A stretch of 64,000 nucleotides of DNA, from the NCBI RefSeq assembly GCF_002277895.1, contig NZ_CP022998.1, positions 2,709,501 through 2,773,500 on the forward strand, given 5' to 3'. The first letter of the stretch is position 1. Every line of letters starts with the position of its first letter. The notes beneath the pieces are model-generated. The model worked only from the letters and a program-made list of their open reading frames with translations. It was not told where the DNA came from and searched no databases. The position numbers and the translations under genes are program-made. Below are positions 16,447 to 25,404 of this stretch, piece after piece. The DNA comes from Rhizobium sp. 11515TR (GTDB taxonomy: Bacteria > Pseudomonadota > Alphaproteobacteria > Rhizobiales > Rhizobiaceae).

Positions 16447-17874
16447 TCAGCCCTGAGCGCCGCTGCCCCATGGGCCGTGATGGATGTCCTTGCCGTCGAC
16501 ACGATCGAAACCGTGCGCGCCGAAGAAGTCGCGCTGGGCCTGGATCAGGTTGGCGGTGCCGCGCGCCTGACGATAGGCATCGAAATAGGTCAGCGCCGAA
16601 GCGAGCGCGGGAACCGGTAGACCGGATGCCGTTGCTGCCGAAACAATGCGGCGCAGCGACGGGATCGATTCCTTGACCATCTCGGCAAAGGCCGGGGTGA
16701 CGATCAGGTTCGCCGCATCCGGGGTCTTGGTGAAGGCGCTGGTGATTTCGTCGAGGAACTGCGAACGGATGATGCAGCCGGCACGCCAGATCTTGGCGAT
16801 GACGGGCATCGGCAGCGACCAGTTGAACTCCTTCGAGGCCTCGGCCATGACGGCAAAGCCTTGCGCATAGGCACCGATCTTGGCGGCGAAGAGCGCAAGC
16901 TCGAGATCCTTGAGCAGATCGGGACCGAATGCGATCGGGAACTTATAGTCCGGCGTGCCGAAAATCTTCTCGGCTGCTTCGCGCTGGCTCTTGATGGCCG
17001 AGAGACTGCGGGCTGCAACGGCAGCCTCGATCGCCGTCGCCGGAATACCCATGTTCTGCGCCTCAATGGCAGACCACTTGCCGGTGCCTTTCTGGCCAGC
17101 CTTGTCGAGGATGACGTCAGGCATGGCGCTGCCGGTTGCCGGGTCCTTCGCAGCCAGAACCTTTTCGGTGATCTCGATGAGGTAAGAGTTGAGGCGCCCC
17201 TTGTTCCATTCGCCGAAGATCGAGCTGATCTCGGCGGCGCTCTTGCCGAGGCCGTCGCGCAGAATACCGTAGATTTCGGCGATCATCTGCATGTCGGCAT
17301 ATTCGATGCCGTTATGGATGGTCTTGACGAAATGTCCAGCGCCGTCATTGCCGAGCCAGGCAACACATGGATCGTTGTTGTATTTCGCAGCGATGGAGGT
17401 CAGCACCTTCTCGACGCGCTTGTAGGAGTCTTCCGTGCCGCCGACCATGATCGACGGGCCGTGGCGCGCACCTTCCTCGCCGCCGGACACGCCCATGCCA
17501 ATGAAAGTCAGGCCGGTATCCTTCAGACGATCGAAGCGAGCGATCGTATCGCGGAAATTGGCATTGCCGGCGTCGATCATGATGTCGCCCTTGTCCAGAT
17601 ACGGCTGCAGCGCCGCCATCTGCTGGTCGACCGGCTCGCCGGCCTTGATCATGATGATGATCGGCCGCGGCGGGCGGATCGCCTCGACGAATTCCTCGAT
17701 TGTCTTGCAGGGAATGATCTTGTCCTTGAGTGCGCCCGCATTCGCATAGAATTCATCCGTTACCTGAGGTGTACGGTTGAACACTGCGATCTTGTTACCT
17801 TTCTCGGCTATGTTGAGCGCCAGATTCGATCCCATTACCGCGAGACCGATCAGCCCGATTTCTGCCTTTTCCAC
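16447..17874 (-). CDS. gnd: 6-phosphogluconate dehydrogenase, decarboxylating
   Basis: This 475-residue enzyme of the oxidative pentose phosphate pathway converts 6-phosphogluconate to ribulose 5-phosphate. It has the N-terminal coenzyme fold 'AEIGLIGLAVMGSNLALNIA' and 'AVFNRTPQVTDEF', the substrate signature 'GMGVSGGEEGARHGPSIMVG', and the long helical C-terminal domain with 'KGTGKWSAIEAQNMGIPAT'. Length matches the long (E. coli-type) family. The start is GTG 17874, two residues before AEIGLIG, preceded by GGAGGA; the 68-residue extension to 18078 is not homologous in character. It stands alone, convergent with the LacI gene and divergent from the SRPBCC gene. Confidence 0.95.
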   Translation of the reverse strand: MEKAEIGLIGLAVMGSNLALNIAEKGNKIAVFNRTPQVTDEFYANAGALKDKIIPCKTIEEFVEAIRPPRPIIIMIKAGEPVDQQMAALQPYLDKGDIMIDAGNANFRDTIARFDRLKDTGLTFIGMGVSGGEEGARHGPSIMVGGTEDSYKRVEKVLTSIAAKYNNDPCVAWLGNDGAGHFVKTIHNGIEYADMQMIAEIYGILRDGLGKSAAEISSIFGEWNKGRLNSYLIEITEKVLAAKDPATGSAMPDVILDKAGQKGTGKWSAIEAQNMGIPATAIEAAVAARSLSAIKSQREAAEKIFGTPDYKFPIAFGPDLLKDLELALFAAKIGAYAQGFAVMAEASKEFNWSLPMPVIAKIWRAGCIIRSQFLDEITSAFTKTPDAANLIVTPAFAEMVKESIPSLRRIVSAATASGLPVPALASALTYFDAYRQARGTANLIQAQRDFFGAHGFDRVDGKDIHHGPWGSGAQG

Positions 17875-18071
17875 GACAATCCTCCAATGAGCCGTTGGCT
17901 GCGCCCGGCCCCACCCTGAAGACCCGGAAGACACAGCAACATCCGATATGACGCAATGCCACCGACGCTCGACGCGACCGGCGACAGCCCTGCGTTGGGG
18001 GCTGTTGTTGCACTCCGGACAGAAAACGGCAAGTCTTCGAAAGCCGTGAATCGTTCTCTTTGCAGGACTGT

Positions 18072-18084
18072 GCAACAATGTTGC
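18072..18084. promoter_or_regulatory. Small palindrome in the gnd / SRPBCC divergent region
   Basis: GCAAC (18072-18076) and GTTGC (18080-18084) flank AAT, midway in the 295-base gap between the GTG of gnd and the ATG at 18170. It may be an operator; its shortness makes chance likely. Confidence 0.2.
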
Positions 18085-18169
18085 GGAATTCGCGATTCAT
18101 CCGTTTCCGAACTAACGTTTTTTCTGCCGATTGCAGCCCCGTGAGGGTGATATAGAGGAGGAAACCATC

Positions 18170-18568
18170 ATGTCGACCATGAGCGCGAAGATCGTACATA
18201 TCTCGATCGCTCGCGACTGGAGGGAGGTCTACGACTACGCCAGCCGCCCGGAAAACATGCCTTTCTGGGCCTCTGGCCTGGCATCGGGACTGACGCAGGA
18301 TGGGGACGACTGGATCGCTGAAGGCATGCTCGGAACTGCACGCGTGCGCTTCGCGCCTCGCAATGACTTCGGCGTCATCGATCATTGGGTGACGCTGAAA
18401 TCCGATCTGCAGGTCTATAATGCCTTGCGCGTCGTACCGAACGGCGACGGCTGCGAGGTCATGTTCAATGTGCTCCAGCTAGCGGGTATGGAGGCAACAC
18501 AATTCGCGGCCGATGCCGCGCATGTCATGCGCGATCTGAAGACACTGAAAGAGTTGATGGAGCGCTGA
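18170..18568 (+). CDS. SRPBCC-superfamily protein
   Basis: This 132-residue cytoplasmic protein has the START/polyketide-cyclase-like fold pattern: strand 'IVHISIARDWREVYDYASRP', then 'MPFWASGL', beta strands ending 'YNALRVVPNGDGCEVMFNVL', and a long C-terminal helix 'AADAAHVMRDLKTLKELMER'. Such proteins bind small hydrophobic ligands, but no ligand can be named. GAGGAGGAAACC precedes the ATG at 18170. Its stop is six bases from that of the convergent lipoprotein gene. Confidence 0.75.
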   Translation: MSTMSAKIVHISIARDWREVYDYASRPENMPFWASGLASGLTQDGDDWIAEGMLGTARVRFAPRNDFGVIDHWVTLKSDLQVYNALRVVPNGDGCEVMFNVLQLAGMEATQFAADAAHVMRDLKTLKELMER

Positions 18569-18574
18569 TCGCCC

Positions 18575-19228
18575 TTACAGCGAGCGCAATGTCCAGTCGA
18601 CGAGTTCGCCCGTCACGCCGGCAAATGCAGCATCGAGTGCACGGACGAAATCGGGATTGCTGCCACCACTGACCGGCACGACCTTCCGAAACACGTTCTG
18701 GGCCTTCACCGTGCCGGTACGATCGTTCAGAATCTTTTCGGAGATTTCGACGATTGCCGTCTTGTGGCCGCCGGACGCATTGATCTCGAAAGAGCGGATA
18801 TCGGTGACGATCTGATAGTCGATCGCAAGCCCCTGCCCTGGCACGCCGACGCCGCCGAGCTTGCCGGTGTTTTCGAAGGCTTCGACCAGTTTCGATTGCA
18901 CCATCTTGCTCAGCTTGTCGCTCCATTGCGATTTGCCGAGATATTGAATTTCCGAGGGCGAGACGCGAATGACAATCTGATTGCTGTCCAGCGCCTGCAG
19001 CGCGGTCGGTGGTGGGATGAGGATCTGGCGGCTTTTGACCGAAGGTCCATTCGCCTTCGCTGACGCGGAAAGATCGTAGGTATCGTTGTTGGAGGAGGTT
19101 CCACAGCCCCCCAGCAAGGCTGCAAGCAACGGCAACGCGATCACAGCTTTCCACACCTGACGACGCTCACTCGACACGCAACCGACCATATTTCGCTTAT
19201 CCCCTGGAGACCAGATATCGCTCTTCAT
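18575..19228 (-). CDS. ABC-type transport auxiliary lipoprotein (PqiC-like)
   Basis: This 217-residue protein has an N-terminal hydrophobic segment ending in the lipobox 'LLGGC' near residue 42, so it should be lipidated. The rest matches the auxiliary lipoprotein of MCE systems: a strand pair 'NQIVIRVSPSEIQYLGKSQW', 'DKLSKMVQSKLVEAFENTG' and 'DYQIVTDIRSFEI'. Its ATG overlaps the stop of the MlaD-like gene (TGATG), which shows translational coupling. In comparable operons this component sits at the outer membrane and cooperates with the MCE protein in lipid transfer. A long pre-lipobox N-terminus suggests that a later start, such as the Met about 14 residues in, is possible. Confidence 0.82.
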   Translation of the reverse strand: MKSDIWSPGDKRNMVGCVSSERRQVWKAVIALPLLAALLGGCGTSSNNDTYDLSASAKANGPSVKSRQILIPPPTALQALDSNQIVIRVSPSEIQYLGKSQWSDKLSKMVQSKLVEAFENTGKLGGVGVPGQGLAIDYQIVTDIRSFEINASGGHKTAIVEISEKILNDRTGTVKAQNVFRKVVPVSGGSNPDFVRALDAAFAGVTGELVDWTLRSL

Positions 19229-20598
19229 CAATGCCGCGCGCGGCCGTCATAAGTTTTGACCGTATCCCCGCCGAAGATCAATCGCTGCGGATTGCGGTCG
19301 AAATTAGTGATTGTACTGTTTAGGTTGTCAACCGTGCCCCGCATGTCGTTGATGAGGGTCTGGGCATCGCGCAAGCCGCTGCTGGAAAATTTCTGCAAGT
19401 TGTCGGCGATCGGCCCAATGCGGGAATTGAGATTGTCCGCCATCTTCTTGAACGATTCGAGCGTGTCCTTGGCTTCTGCGAACAGCGATTTGGTGCTGTC
19501 GTCGCCGAGCAGGGAATTGACCTTGGTCAGGATGCCGTCGACCTTCCCGGAAGCCGCATTGAGCTTGGTGGAGATGTCGCGCGCATTGGCGATCGTCTGA
19601 TCGATATCCTGCTGATGCGCGGCCACGGAATTGGCGACGTCGCGGATCGATGCGACCGCCGTGCGCGCCTGTTTCGTCACGTCGGCAATATCGTCAACCG
19701 ATCCCTTGATCTTGGCCGGATCGATCTGCGCGACGATCGCATCGACGCGGTCCAGCGTCTTTTGTGCATTCTGACCGAACGTCGTATAGGTGTCGGCCGT
19801 CTGCTTGAAGCTCGCGATCGTTGCCTTCAGGTCAGTCGTCGCGTCGGCAACATTGGCCGTGATCTTGTCAGCATTGGCAATCACGTCGTTGACCTTCTGC
19901 GCATCGACCGCGCGCACCAGCTTTTCAATCGCATCCAGCGTCGAGTCGACACGGACCGAAACTGTCTTGAAGGTATCGGAAAGCTGCCCGACGCTTGCCA
20001 GGAACTTGTCGATATTGTCGGAATTGTCGGCGATGGCCTTCGAGAATTTCTGCGCATTGCGCACGGTATCCGTCAACGGCCCCCGCGAATCCGAGACGAA
20101 ACCCTGAATGTCGCCAATCGTATCATTGGCGCGGTTTAGGATCTTATCGGCGGTCGTCAACAGATTGGTCACGCTCGATTGGTCCGCAAGCAACACCGCC
20201 CGCTTACCCGTATCGATCGAACGCTTCAAAATATTCTCGTCACCATTGCGTCCGCCGGAAAGCTCGATATAGGCTGCTCCGGTCAGACCCTGGATCTCAA
20301 GAATGGCCTTGGTCGAGGTGTAGACCGGCGCATCGGCACGTACCTGCGTGAAGGCAAGCGAATAGTTCGGATCATCGGCATCGATCGACAGACCCTGCAC
20401 AGAACCGACCTGAATACCGTTGAAGCGAACCGGCGAGCCGACGCTCAAACCATTTGCGGAACCCGGAATGCGCACGACAAGCTCGACCATCGGGCCGCCG
20501 CGGCCATACTCGGCCATCCAGTAGACGAAACCGAAGGCAGCCGCGATGACGAGCAGCGTGAAGAACCCAACGATCGTATAATTGGCTTTGGTTTCCAT
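19228..20598 (-). CDS. mlaD: MCE-domain (MlaD-like) lipid transport protein
   Basis: This 456-residue protein is anchored by an N-terminal helix ('YTIVGFFTLLVIAAAFGFVY'). It carries one MCE domain ('VELVVRIPGSANGLSVGSPV', 'FNGIQVGSVQGLSID', 'AILEIQGLTGAAYIELSGG') and then about 320 residues of helical coiled coil rich in Asn/Asp/Lys. MCE proteins form hexameric rings in the periplasm that carry phospholipids between membranes. The helical extension, absent from E. coli MlaD (about 180 residues), could form a longer barrel or tunnel. It lies between the ATPase and lipoprotein genes with gaps of nine bases and an overlap. Confidence 0.88.
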   Translation of the reverse strand: METKANYTIVGFFTLLVIAAAFGFVYWMAEYGRGGPMVELVVRIPGSANGLSVGSPVRFNGIQVGSVQGLSIDADDPNYSLAFTQVRADAPVYTSTKAILEIQGLTGAAYIELSGGRNGDENILKRSIDTGKRAVLLADQSSVTNLLTTADKILNRANDTIGDIQGFVSDSRGPLTDTVRNAQKFSKAIADNSDNIDKFLASVGQLSDTFKTVSVRVDSTLDAIEKLVRAVDAQKVNDVIANADKITANVADATTDLKATIASFKQTADTYTTFGQNAQKTLDRVDAIVAQIDPAKIKGSVDDIADVTKQARTAVASIRDVANSVAAHQQDIDQTIANARDISTKLNAASGKVDGILTKVNSLLGDDSTKSLFAEAKDTLESFKKMADNLNSRIGPIADNLQKFSSSGLRDAQTLINDMRGTVDNLNSTITNFDRNPQRLIFGGDTVKTYDGRARH

Positions 20599-20607
20599 TG
20601 TCTCCAG

Positions 20608-21471
20608 TCACTTCTCGCGGCCGTGGGCGCTTGCGCCTTTGTCGTCGTTGTGCCCCTTGATGTCCTCGCGCGGCACGATCGAACGTGCGCGTTTGCCCCT
20701 GAAGTAGGATTGCACCCAGGGATCATCACAGGCGAGCATGTCCTCAACCGTACCTTCCACCAATACCCGCTTCTGTCCGAGGACAGCAATACGGTCACAG
20801 ACGGAAAACAGGCTGTCGAGGTCGTGAGTCACCATATAAACGGTCAGGCCGAGCGTGTCGCGCAGCTTGGCGATCAGTTCATCGAATTCCGACGCACCGA
20901 TCGGATCGAGACCCGATGTCGGCTCATCGAGGAAAACGAGGTCGGGGTCGAGCGCCAGAGCTCTGGCAAGCGCCGCACGCTTGATCATGCCGCCGGAAAG
21001 TTCGGAAGGATATTTGTCGGCGGCATCAGCAGCGAGACCCACCATGCGGATCTTCATCAGCGCCAGCTCGTCCATCATCTCCTTGGGCAGGTCCAGATAT
21101 TCCCGCATCGGCACCTGGATGTTTTCCTTGACCGTCAGTGAGGAAAACAGTGCGCCTTGCTGGAAGAGAACGCCGAGCCGCATGTCGAGGCGATTGCGGT
21201 CCTCTTCGTCGAGCTTGTCGTAATCTTCCCCGAGAATCTCGATCTTGCCCGAGCGGCGCGGCAATAGCCGCAGCACCGTGCGCAGCAGCACGGACTTACC
21301 TGCCCCGGAAGCACCGACGAAACCGAGAATTTCGCCGCGATAGATATTGAGGTTCAGTTTGTCGAGGACGATTTTCGATCCGAAGCCGACGGTAACATCC
21401 CGTGCCGACAGCACGATGTCCCTGCCCTGCTCATCCTTTTCCAACGGGATTTCCGAGTGAAGCGCGCTCAT
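20608..21471 (-). CDS. mlaF: MCE/Mla ABC transporter ATP-binding protein
   Basis: This 287-residue ATPase has Walker A 'GFVGASGAGKSVLLRTVL', signature 'LSGGMIKRAALARAL', and Walker B 'DLVFLDEPTSGLDPIG'. The Val after the Walker A Lys-Ser and the 'GGMIKR' signature are typical of MlaF. The C-terminal tail 'FRGKRARSIVPREDIKGH' extends past the core. It starts 12 bases after the permease gene ends. Confidence 0.9.
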   Translation of the reverse strand: MSALHSEIPLEKDEQGRDIVLSARDVTVGFGSKIVLDKLNLNIYRGEILGFVGASGAGKSVLLRTVLRLLPRRSGKIEILGEDYDKLDEEDRNRLDMRLGVLFQQGALFSSLTVKENIQVPMREYLDLPKEMMDELALMKIRMVGLAADAADKYPSELSGGMIKRAALARALALDPDLVFLDEPTSGLDPIGASEFDELIAKLRDTLGLTVYMVTHDLDSLFSVCDRIAVLGQKRVLVEGTVEDMLACDDPWVQSYFRGKRARSIVPREDIKGHNDDKGASAHGREK

Positions 21472-21483
21472 CCTTATCGTCCC

Positions 21484-22644
21484 TCAGAAATCGATTGCTG
21501 CGTAGAACATGGCGAAGAGCCCGTCCATGAGGATAACGACGAAGATCGACTTCACCACCGATGACGTCACGTGCTGACCAAGAGACTCGGCACTGCCTCC
21601 CACCTTCAAACCCTCGACCGCCGCAACGATGCCGATAACCAGCGCCATGAAAGGCGCCTTGATCATACCCGAAATGACAGTCGAAAGACTGACGGCCTCA
21701 TGCAGTCGCGAGATAAAGGTTGCAAACGTGATACCGGAATATGCCCAGGACACCAGCGCGGCACCAAAAAGGGCAGCGAAGTTGGCAATGACGGTCAGCA
21801 GCGGCAGAGCAACCGTCAGCGCCACCAATCGGGGGAAAATCAAAACACCAATGGGATTGAGACCCATGACCTTCAGCGCATCCACTTCCTCGCGCATTTT
21901 CATGGAGCCGATTTCGGCGGTAATTGCGCTGCCGGAACGGCCGGCGATCATGATCGCGGTCAGAAGCACGCCGATTTCGCGCAATTGCAGGATCCCGACA
22001 AGATCGACCACAAAGATTTCCGCGCCGAAATAGCGCAGCTGGAAAGCACCCTGCTGAGCGATGATCGCACCGATCAGCGACGACATCAGCAGGATGATCG
22101 GAACGGCGCGCACCGCCATGTGGTCGATCTGATTGATGATCGAGGCCGGCGAAACACCACTGCCGCGGCCGAATTTGAGCTGCGCGCCGCGCACGGCGGA
22201 GCCCAGAATATACATGGCGGCAACGAGATTGCCCCAGATCTCGTAGACGGTTTTGCCGATGGGCGCCAATATGCGCTCCGCCAATGATGTCCGCGGCTTT
22301 GCAGCCGCCGCCTCATCGTCCGGATGCGCATCGAACGCGGTCAGCAATTCATCGATATGCGGATTGGAGCCCTCGATCGTGACATGGGCCTTATGCGCTT
22401 CCTGGCTTTCCTTCAGCCGGCGAATCAGCAGCGCGCCGGCCGTATCGACGTCGGAAAGACCGGAAAGATCGATCACGACTTCGCCGCCGGAACTGCGCTT
22501 CGACAGCTGCTCGATCTGGCGCAGCACGCCGTGCACATTGGCGCTGCGCCAATTGCCCTCCAGCCGATAGCGATGGCCTGCGCCCTCGGGCGCATCATCG
22601 ATCTTCGGTGCATCGGACCTTTGCTCGGCTGCTTTCAAACTCAT
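21484..22644 (-). CDS. mlaE: MlaE-type permease with N-terminal STAS domain
   Basis: This 386-residue protein begins with a STAS-like domain (residues ~20-110: 'EVVIDLSGLSDVDTAGALLI') followed by the MlaE permease core with about five helices. Core motifs are 'PIILLMSSLIGAIIAQQGAF', 'REIGVLLTAIMIAGRSGSAI' and 'AEIGSMKMREEVDALKVMG'. In E. coli the STAS protein MlaB is a separate polypeptide; here it is fused, a known arrangement in other proteobacteria. The start at 22644 (MSLKAAEQ) is chosen as the point where protein-like sequence begins; its ribosome site is weak. It is the first gene of a four-gene operon. No mlaA or mlaC gene is adjacent. Confidence 0.88.
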   Translation of the reverse strand: MSLKAAEQRSDAPKIDDAPEGAGHRYRLEGNWRSANVHGVLRQIEQLSKRSSGGEVVIDLSGLSDVDTAGALLIRRLKESQEAHKAHVTIEGSNPHIDELLTAFDAHPDDEAAAAKPRTSLAERILAPIGKTVYEIWGNLVAAMYILGSAVRGAQLKFGRGSGVSPASIINQIDHMAVRAVPIILLMSSLIGAIIAQQGAFQLRYFGAEIFVVDLVGILQLREIGVLLTAIMIAGRSGSAITAEIGSMKMREEVDALKVMGLNPIGVLIFPRLVALTVALPLLTVIANFAALFGAALVSWAYSGITFATFISRLHEAVSLSTVISGMIKAPFMALVIGIVAAVEGLKVGGSAESLGQHVTSSVVKSIFVVILMDGLFAMFYAAIDF

Positions 22645-22794
22645 GCGTCTTTCAAATCTGGCACAACATACGCCGACTCGGTGAGCCCGCATGGTCAGTG
22701 CTTAATACACCGACTATGCATGGAATTTCCATCTCGCGCCGGCGCCAACATATGTCACGGCTTTTTGATATCCAAATGAATTTGTTGCACCGCG

Positions 22795-24012
22795 TCAGGA
22801 TACGCCGTGAGCGCCTCCGCCGATTGCCGGCTTCCTTGCCTGCAACCCATAGGCAAAAACGACCATGGCGAGCCCCAAGGCTGCAATGCCGGCCATGACA
22901 TAATAGCTGGTGAGGTCAAGCCAGGCATAGAGATAGCCGGATGCAAGCGTCATCAGCCCCAGGAACATGCCATTGTAAAAATAATAGGCCCCCTGGGCCG
23001 ACGATTCCTGAGTTTCGTGCACTGAAGCCACGATGCGACGCTGAATGCCTGTGTGGACGCAGGCATAGGTGCAGGAATGAAAACATTGCAGGATGAAATA
23101 GCCGAGGAAGCCGAAATTGATCGGAAACAGGATCCAGCGCAGAATACACATAGTCGCGCCGAAAAAGATCAACGTCCAGGCGCTGAACCGCCGACCGAGC
23201 TTCTTCGACAGGAAGAAAACCATCACCTCGGCGGCAACGCCGATGCTCCACAATATGGCGATCTCGGCGCCGGAAAAGCCGAGCTTATGCCAGTAGATCG
23301 ATGCAAAGGTATAGAGCATCGCATGGCTCGATTGCTGTATCGACACGCCGATCATGGTGATGAGCAATTGTGGCGAGCGCAGATTTCCGGTCGGTGATTG
23401 CAGATTGATCGGTTGGTTGCGCCGGCGCGTCGGCCCGATACGCGGCGCGAAAAAGCCCATCAGCGTCGTCAGAATGAACCCCGCCACCATCACGGGCAAT
23501 ACTGTCGTGCCGCCCCATATGCCGATCAGCTGGCCACCGAGAAGGGTCGACAGAATGAAGGTGATCGAGCCCCAGACCCGCATGGAACCATAATCGAAAC
23601 CCCAGCGGCGCACGCCCGACATGGCAATCGACTCAACCACGGGCACATAAGGCGCGTAGGTGGCGCCCTGAATGCCGTAGACCAGAAGCACCGGCCAGAA
23701 GTCGCTGGTCCAGTAAAGCGCGATTGCGGTCAGCAGTGACAAGGCACCCGACCATAACAATACATCGGCCCGCTCGCTCATATGATCGGCGAGCACCGCG
23801 ATAATGGGCGTCACGAGGACGCGCACCACCATGGGAATGGCGAGCACCAGGCCGATCTCGTGATCGTTGAAATTCAGCCCCGCCAGCCAGACAGGGAAAA
23901 ACGGCAGGGCAATTCCGTTGACGAACAACGGAGCGCAGTAGGACAAGGCAGTGCGCAAGCGGAAATATGGAGGCGCACCCTCGCCCTGGAAGGACTTGAT
24001 CGCGGGAATCAT
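22795..24012 (-). CDS. MFS transporter, HcaT-like (3-phenylpropionate/nucleoside-H+ symporter type)
   Basis: This 405-residue inner-membrane protein has about 12 predicted helices. The start 'FRLRTALSYCAPLFVNGIAL' and 'FPVWLAGLNFNDHEIGLVLA' resembles the LacY-related HcaT/MFS_1-like branch. 'GFDYGSMRVWGSITFILSTL' and 'YFILQCFHSCTYACVHTGIQ' also fit that branch. Substrate is unknown; no catabolic genes are adjacent. The start at 24012 is chosen because helical sequence begins soon after and an AGG lies nine bases upstream; the upstream Met at 24048 has no ribosome site. Confidence 0.78.
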   Translation of the reverse strand: MIPAIKSFQGEGAPPYFRLRTALSYCAPLFVNGIALPFFPVWLAGLNFNDHEIGLVLAIPMVVRVLVTPIIAVLADHMSERADVLLWSGALSLLTAIALYWTSDFWPVLLVYGIQGATYAPYVPVVESIAMSGVRRWGFDYGSMRVWGSITFILSTLLGGQLIGIWGGTTVLPVMVAGFILTTLMGFFAPRIGPTRRRNQPINLQSPTGNLRSPQLLITMIGVSIQQSSHAMLYTFASIYWHKLGFSGAEIAILWSIGVAAEVMVFFLSKKLGRRFSAWTLIFFGATMCILRWILFPINFGFLGYFILQCFHSCTYACVHTGIQRRIVASVHETQESSAQGAYYFYNGMFLGLMTLASGYLYAWLDLTSYYVMAGIAALGLAMVVFAYGLQARKPAIGGGAHGVS

Positions 24013-24178
24013 GACAGACCTGAAGGGGAACTTACTTGTTCCTATCATGCTATCGAGAATACGACTATGGCGAGAAATGGCCAAAACCGTAACGTTTCGG
24101 AAAAATCCGAAGCTAGGGCTGTATTGCAGCGATCAATAATTATGACAAGCCATTATCAAGCCTGTGAAGAGCCAGAAA

Positions 24179-24997
24179 TCAGGCCGCCTGTGCGCCGAGT
24201 GCCTGCGGTATTTCTCCGACCGTCGAGCCGACTGGCTGCGTTTCGAGAATATTCTGCCACGTGATCAGCTCGAACGTGCCGTCTTCGTGTTCGGCAATCG
24301 CCGTGCAGCTTTCCACCCAGTCGCCCGTGTTGATGTAACGGATCCCATCGAGATCCTCGATCACGGCATGGTGGATATGACCGCAGATGACGCCATCGGC
24401 ATCGTTTCGCTTGGCCTCTTCGGCGACGACACGCTGAAACTCACCGATGAAATTGACGGCGTGCTTCACCTGCAGCTTCGCCCAGGCCGAAAAGGACCAA
24501 TAGGGCATGTTCAGGCGTCGGCGCACCGCCGCAAGCCCGATATTGATCAGGATGGCCATGTCGTAAGCCCAGTCGCCGAGATAGGCGAGCAGACGGGCAT
24601 TGCGGACGACGACATCGAATTCATCGCCGTGCAACACAAGATATTTCTTCCCGTCGGCCGTTTCATGCATGGCGCGCTGCGCCACCTCGATACCGCCGAA
24701 ATGCATGCCGGGGAAGTCACGCAGGAATTCGTCGTGATTGCCGGGGATATAAACGATGCGCGTGCCCTTGCGCGCCTTACGCAGGAGCTTCTGTACGACG
24801 TCGTTGCAATCCTGGGGCCAGTACCAGTTTCGCTTCAGCCGCCAGCCATCAACGATGTCGCCGACCAGGAAGATGGTATCAGCCTCGTGATAACGGAGAA
24901 AATCGAGCAGGTAATCCGCCTTGGCGGCCTTCGAGCCGAGGTGCACGTCAGAAATGAATAGCGTTCGGAAATGCCGGGGGTCCATGTTTTCATTCAC
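24179..24997 (-). CDS. LpxH-like UDP-2,3-diacylglucosamine diphosphatase family metallophosphatase
   Basis: This 272-residue calcineurin-like phosphoesterase has all the expected metal motifs: 'FISDVHLG', 'LVGDIVDGW', 'GNHDEFLRDF', 'LHGDEFDVVV' and 'ICGHIHHA'. It resembles the LpxH2-type branch, which is longer than E. coli LpxH (240 residues). Such proteins hydrolyse UDP-2,3-diacylglucosamine in lipid A synthesis or related envelope substrates. Because many alphaproteobacteria use the unrelated LpxI for that step, the true substrate is uncertain. The start is GTG 24997 or ATG 24985; neither has a strong ribosome site. Confidence 0.8.
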   Translation of the reverse strand: MNENMDPRHFRTLFISDVHLGSKAAKADYLLDFLRYHEADTIFLVGDIVDGWRLKRNWYWPQDCNDVVQKLLRKARKGTRIVYIPGNHDEFLRDFPGMHFGGIEVAQRAMHETADGKKYLVLHGDEFDVVVRNARLLAYLGDWAYDMAILINIGLAAVRRRLNMPYWSFSAWAKLQVKHAVNFIGEFQRVVAEEAKRNDADGVICGHIHHAVIEDLDGIRYINTGDWVESCTAIAEHEDGTFELITWQNILETQPVGSTVGEIPQALGAQAA

Positions 24998-25404
24998 GAA
25001 CTTTATGTCCGTGCCCTATCCTACCTTGGCTATTCCAAAACCAGACTCGTGTTTCAGGAAGATGACAAACCCTGTGCTTGGCGGCCCGGCGGCAAGGTTC
25101 AACCGAGTCTCGGGGCGACTGCGAGGTCAGGACGATCGCTTGTAAAGCTGGCGATACCAAGGCGAAACATGGCCCGCGCCGCGCCACTTGCATAAGCCGT
25201 CCATCCGTGCACCTTCACGCCATTCTTACAAAGATGACGCGATCGCAACCTTTTTGCGGAAGGGGATATCGCGCGATCATTGCAAAAACGGCAATTCAGT
25301 TTTGCCACGACAAAAACGCCTTGTGACCTCAATTCCATACTGTGAAGGCGAAGCGATTGATGTATGCAGAAGACTCAAAGCGCAGGCAGGAATGGAGACG
25401 CAAG
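24998..25404. other. 407-base divergent intergenic region upstream of the malic enzyme
   Basis: The left half is GC-rich and featureless. The right half is A/T-rich and carries two small dyads: TTTTTGC (25251-25257) with GCAAAAA (25282-25288), and GGCAA (25290-25294) with TTGCC (25302-25306). These lie about 100-150 bases before the malic enzyme start and are reasonable places for its promoter and control sites. Short frames here look like noise. Confidence 0.5.

Noticed and set aside
24990..25193. 67-codon minus-strand frame beside the LpxH-like gene
   Set aside because: No ribosome site and no protein-like pattern; it lies in an intergenic region.
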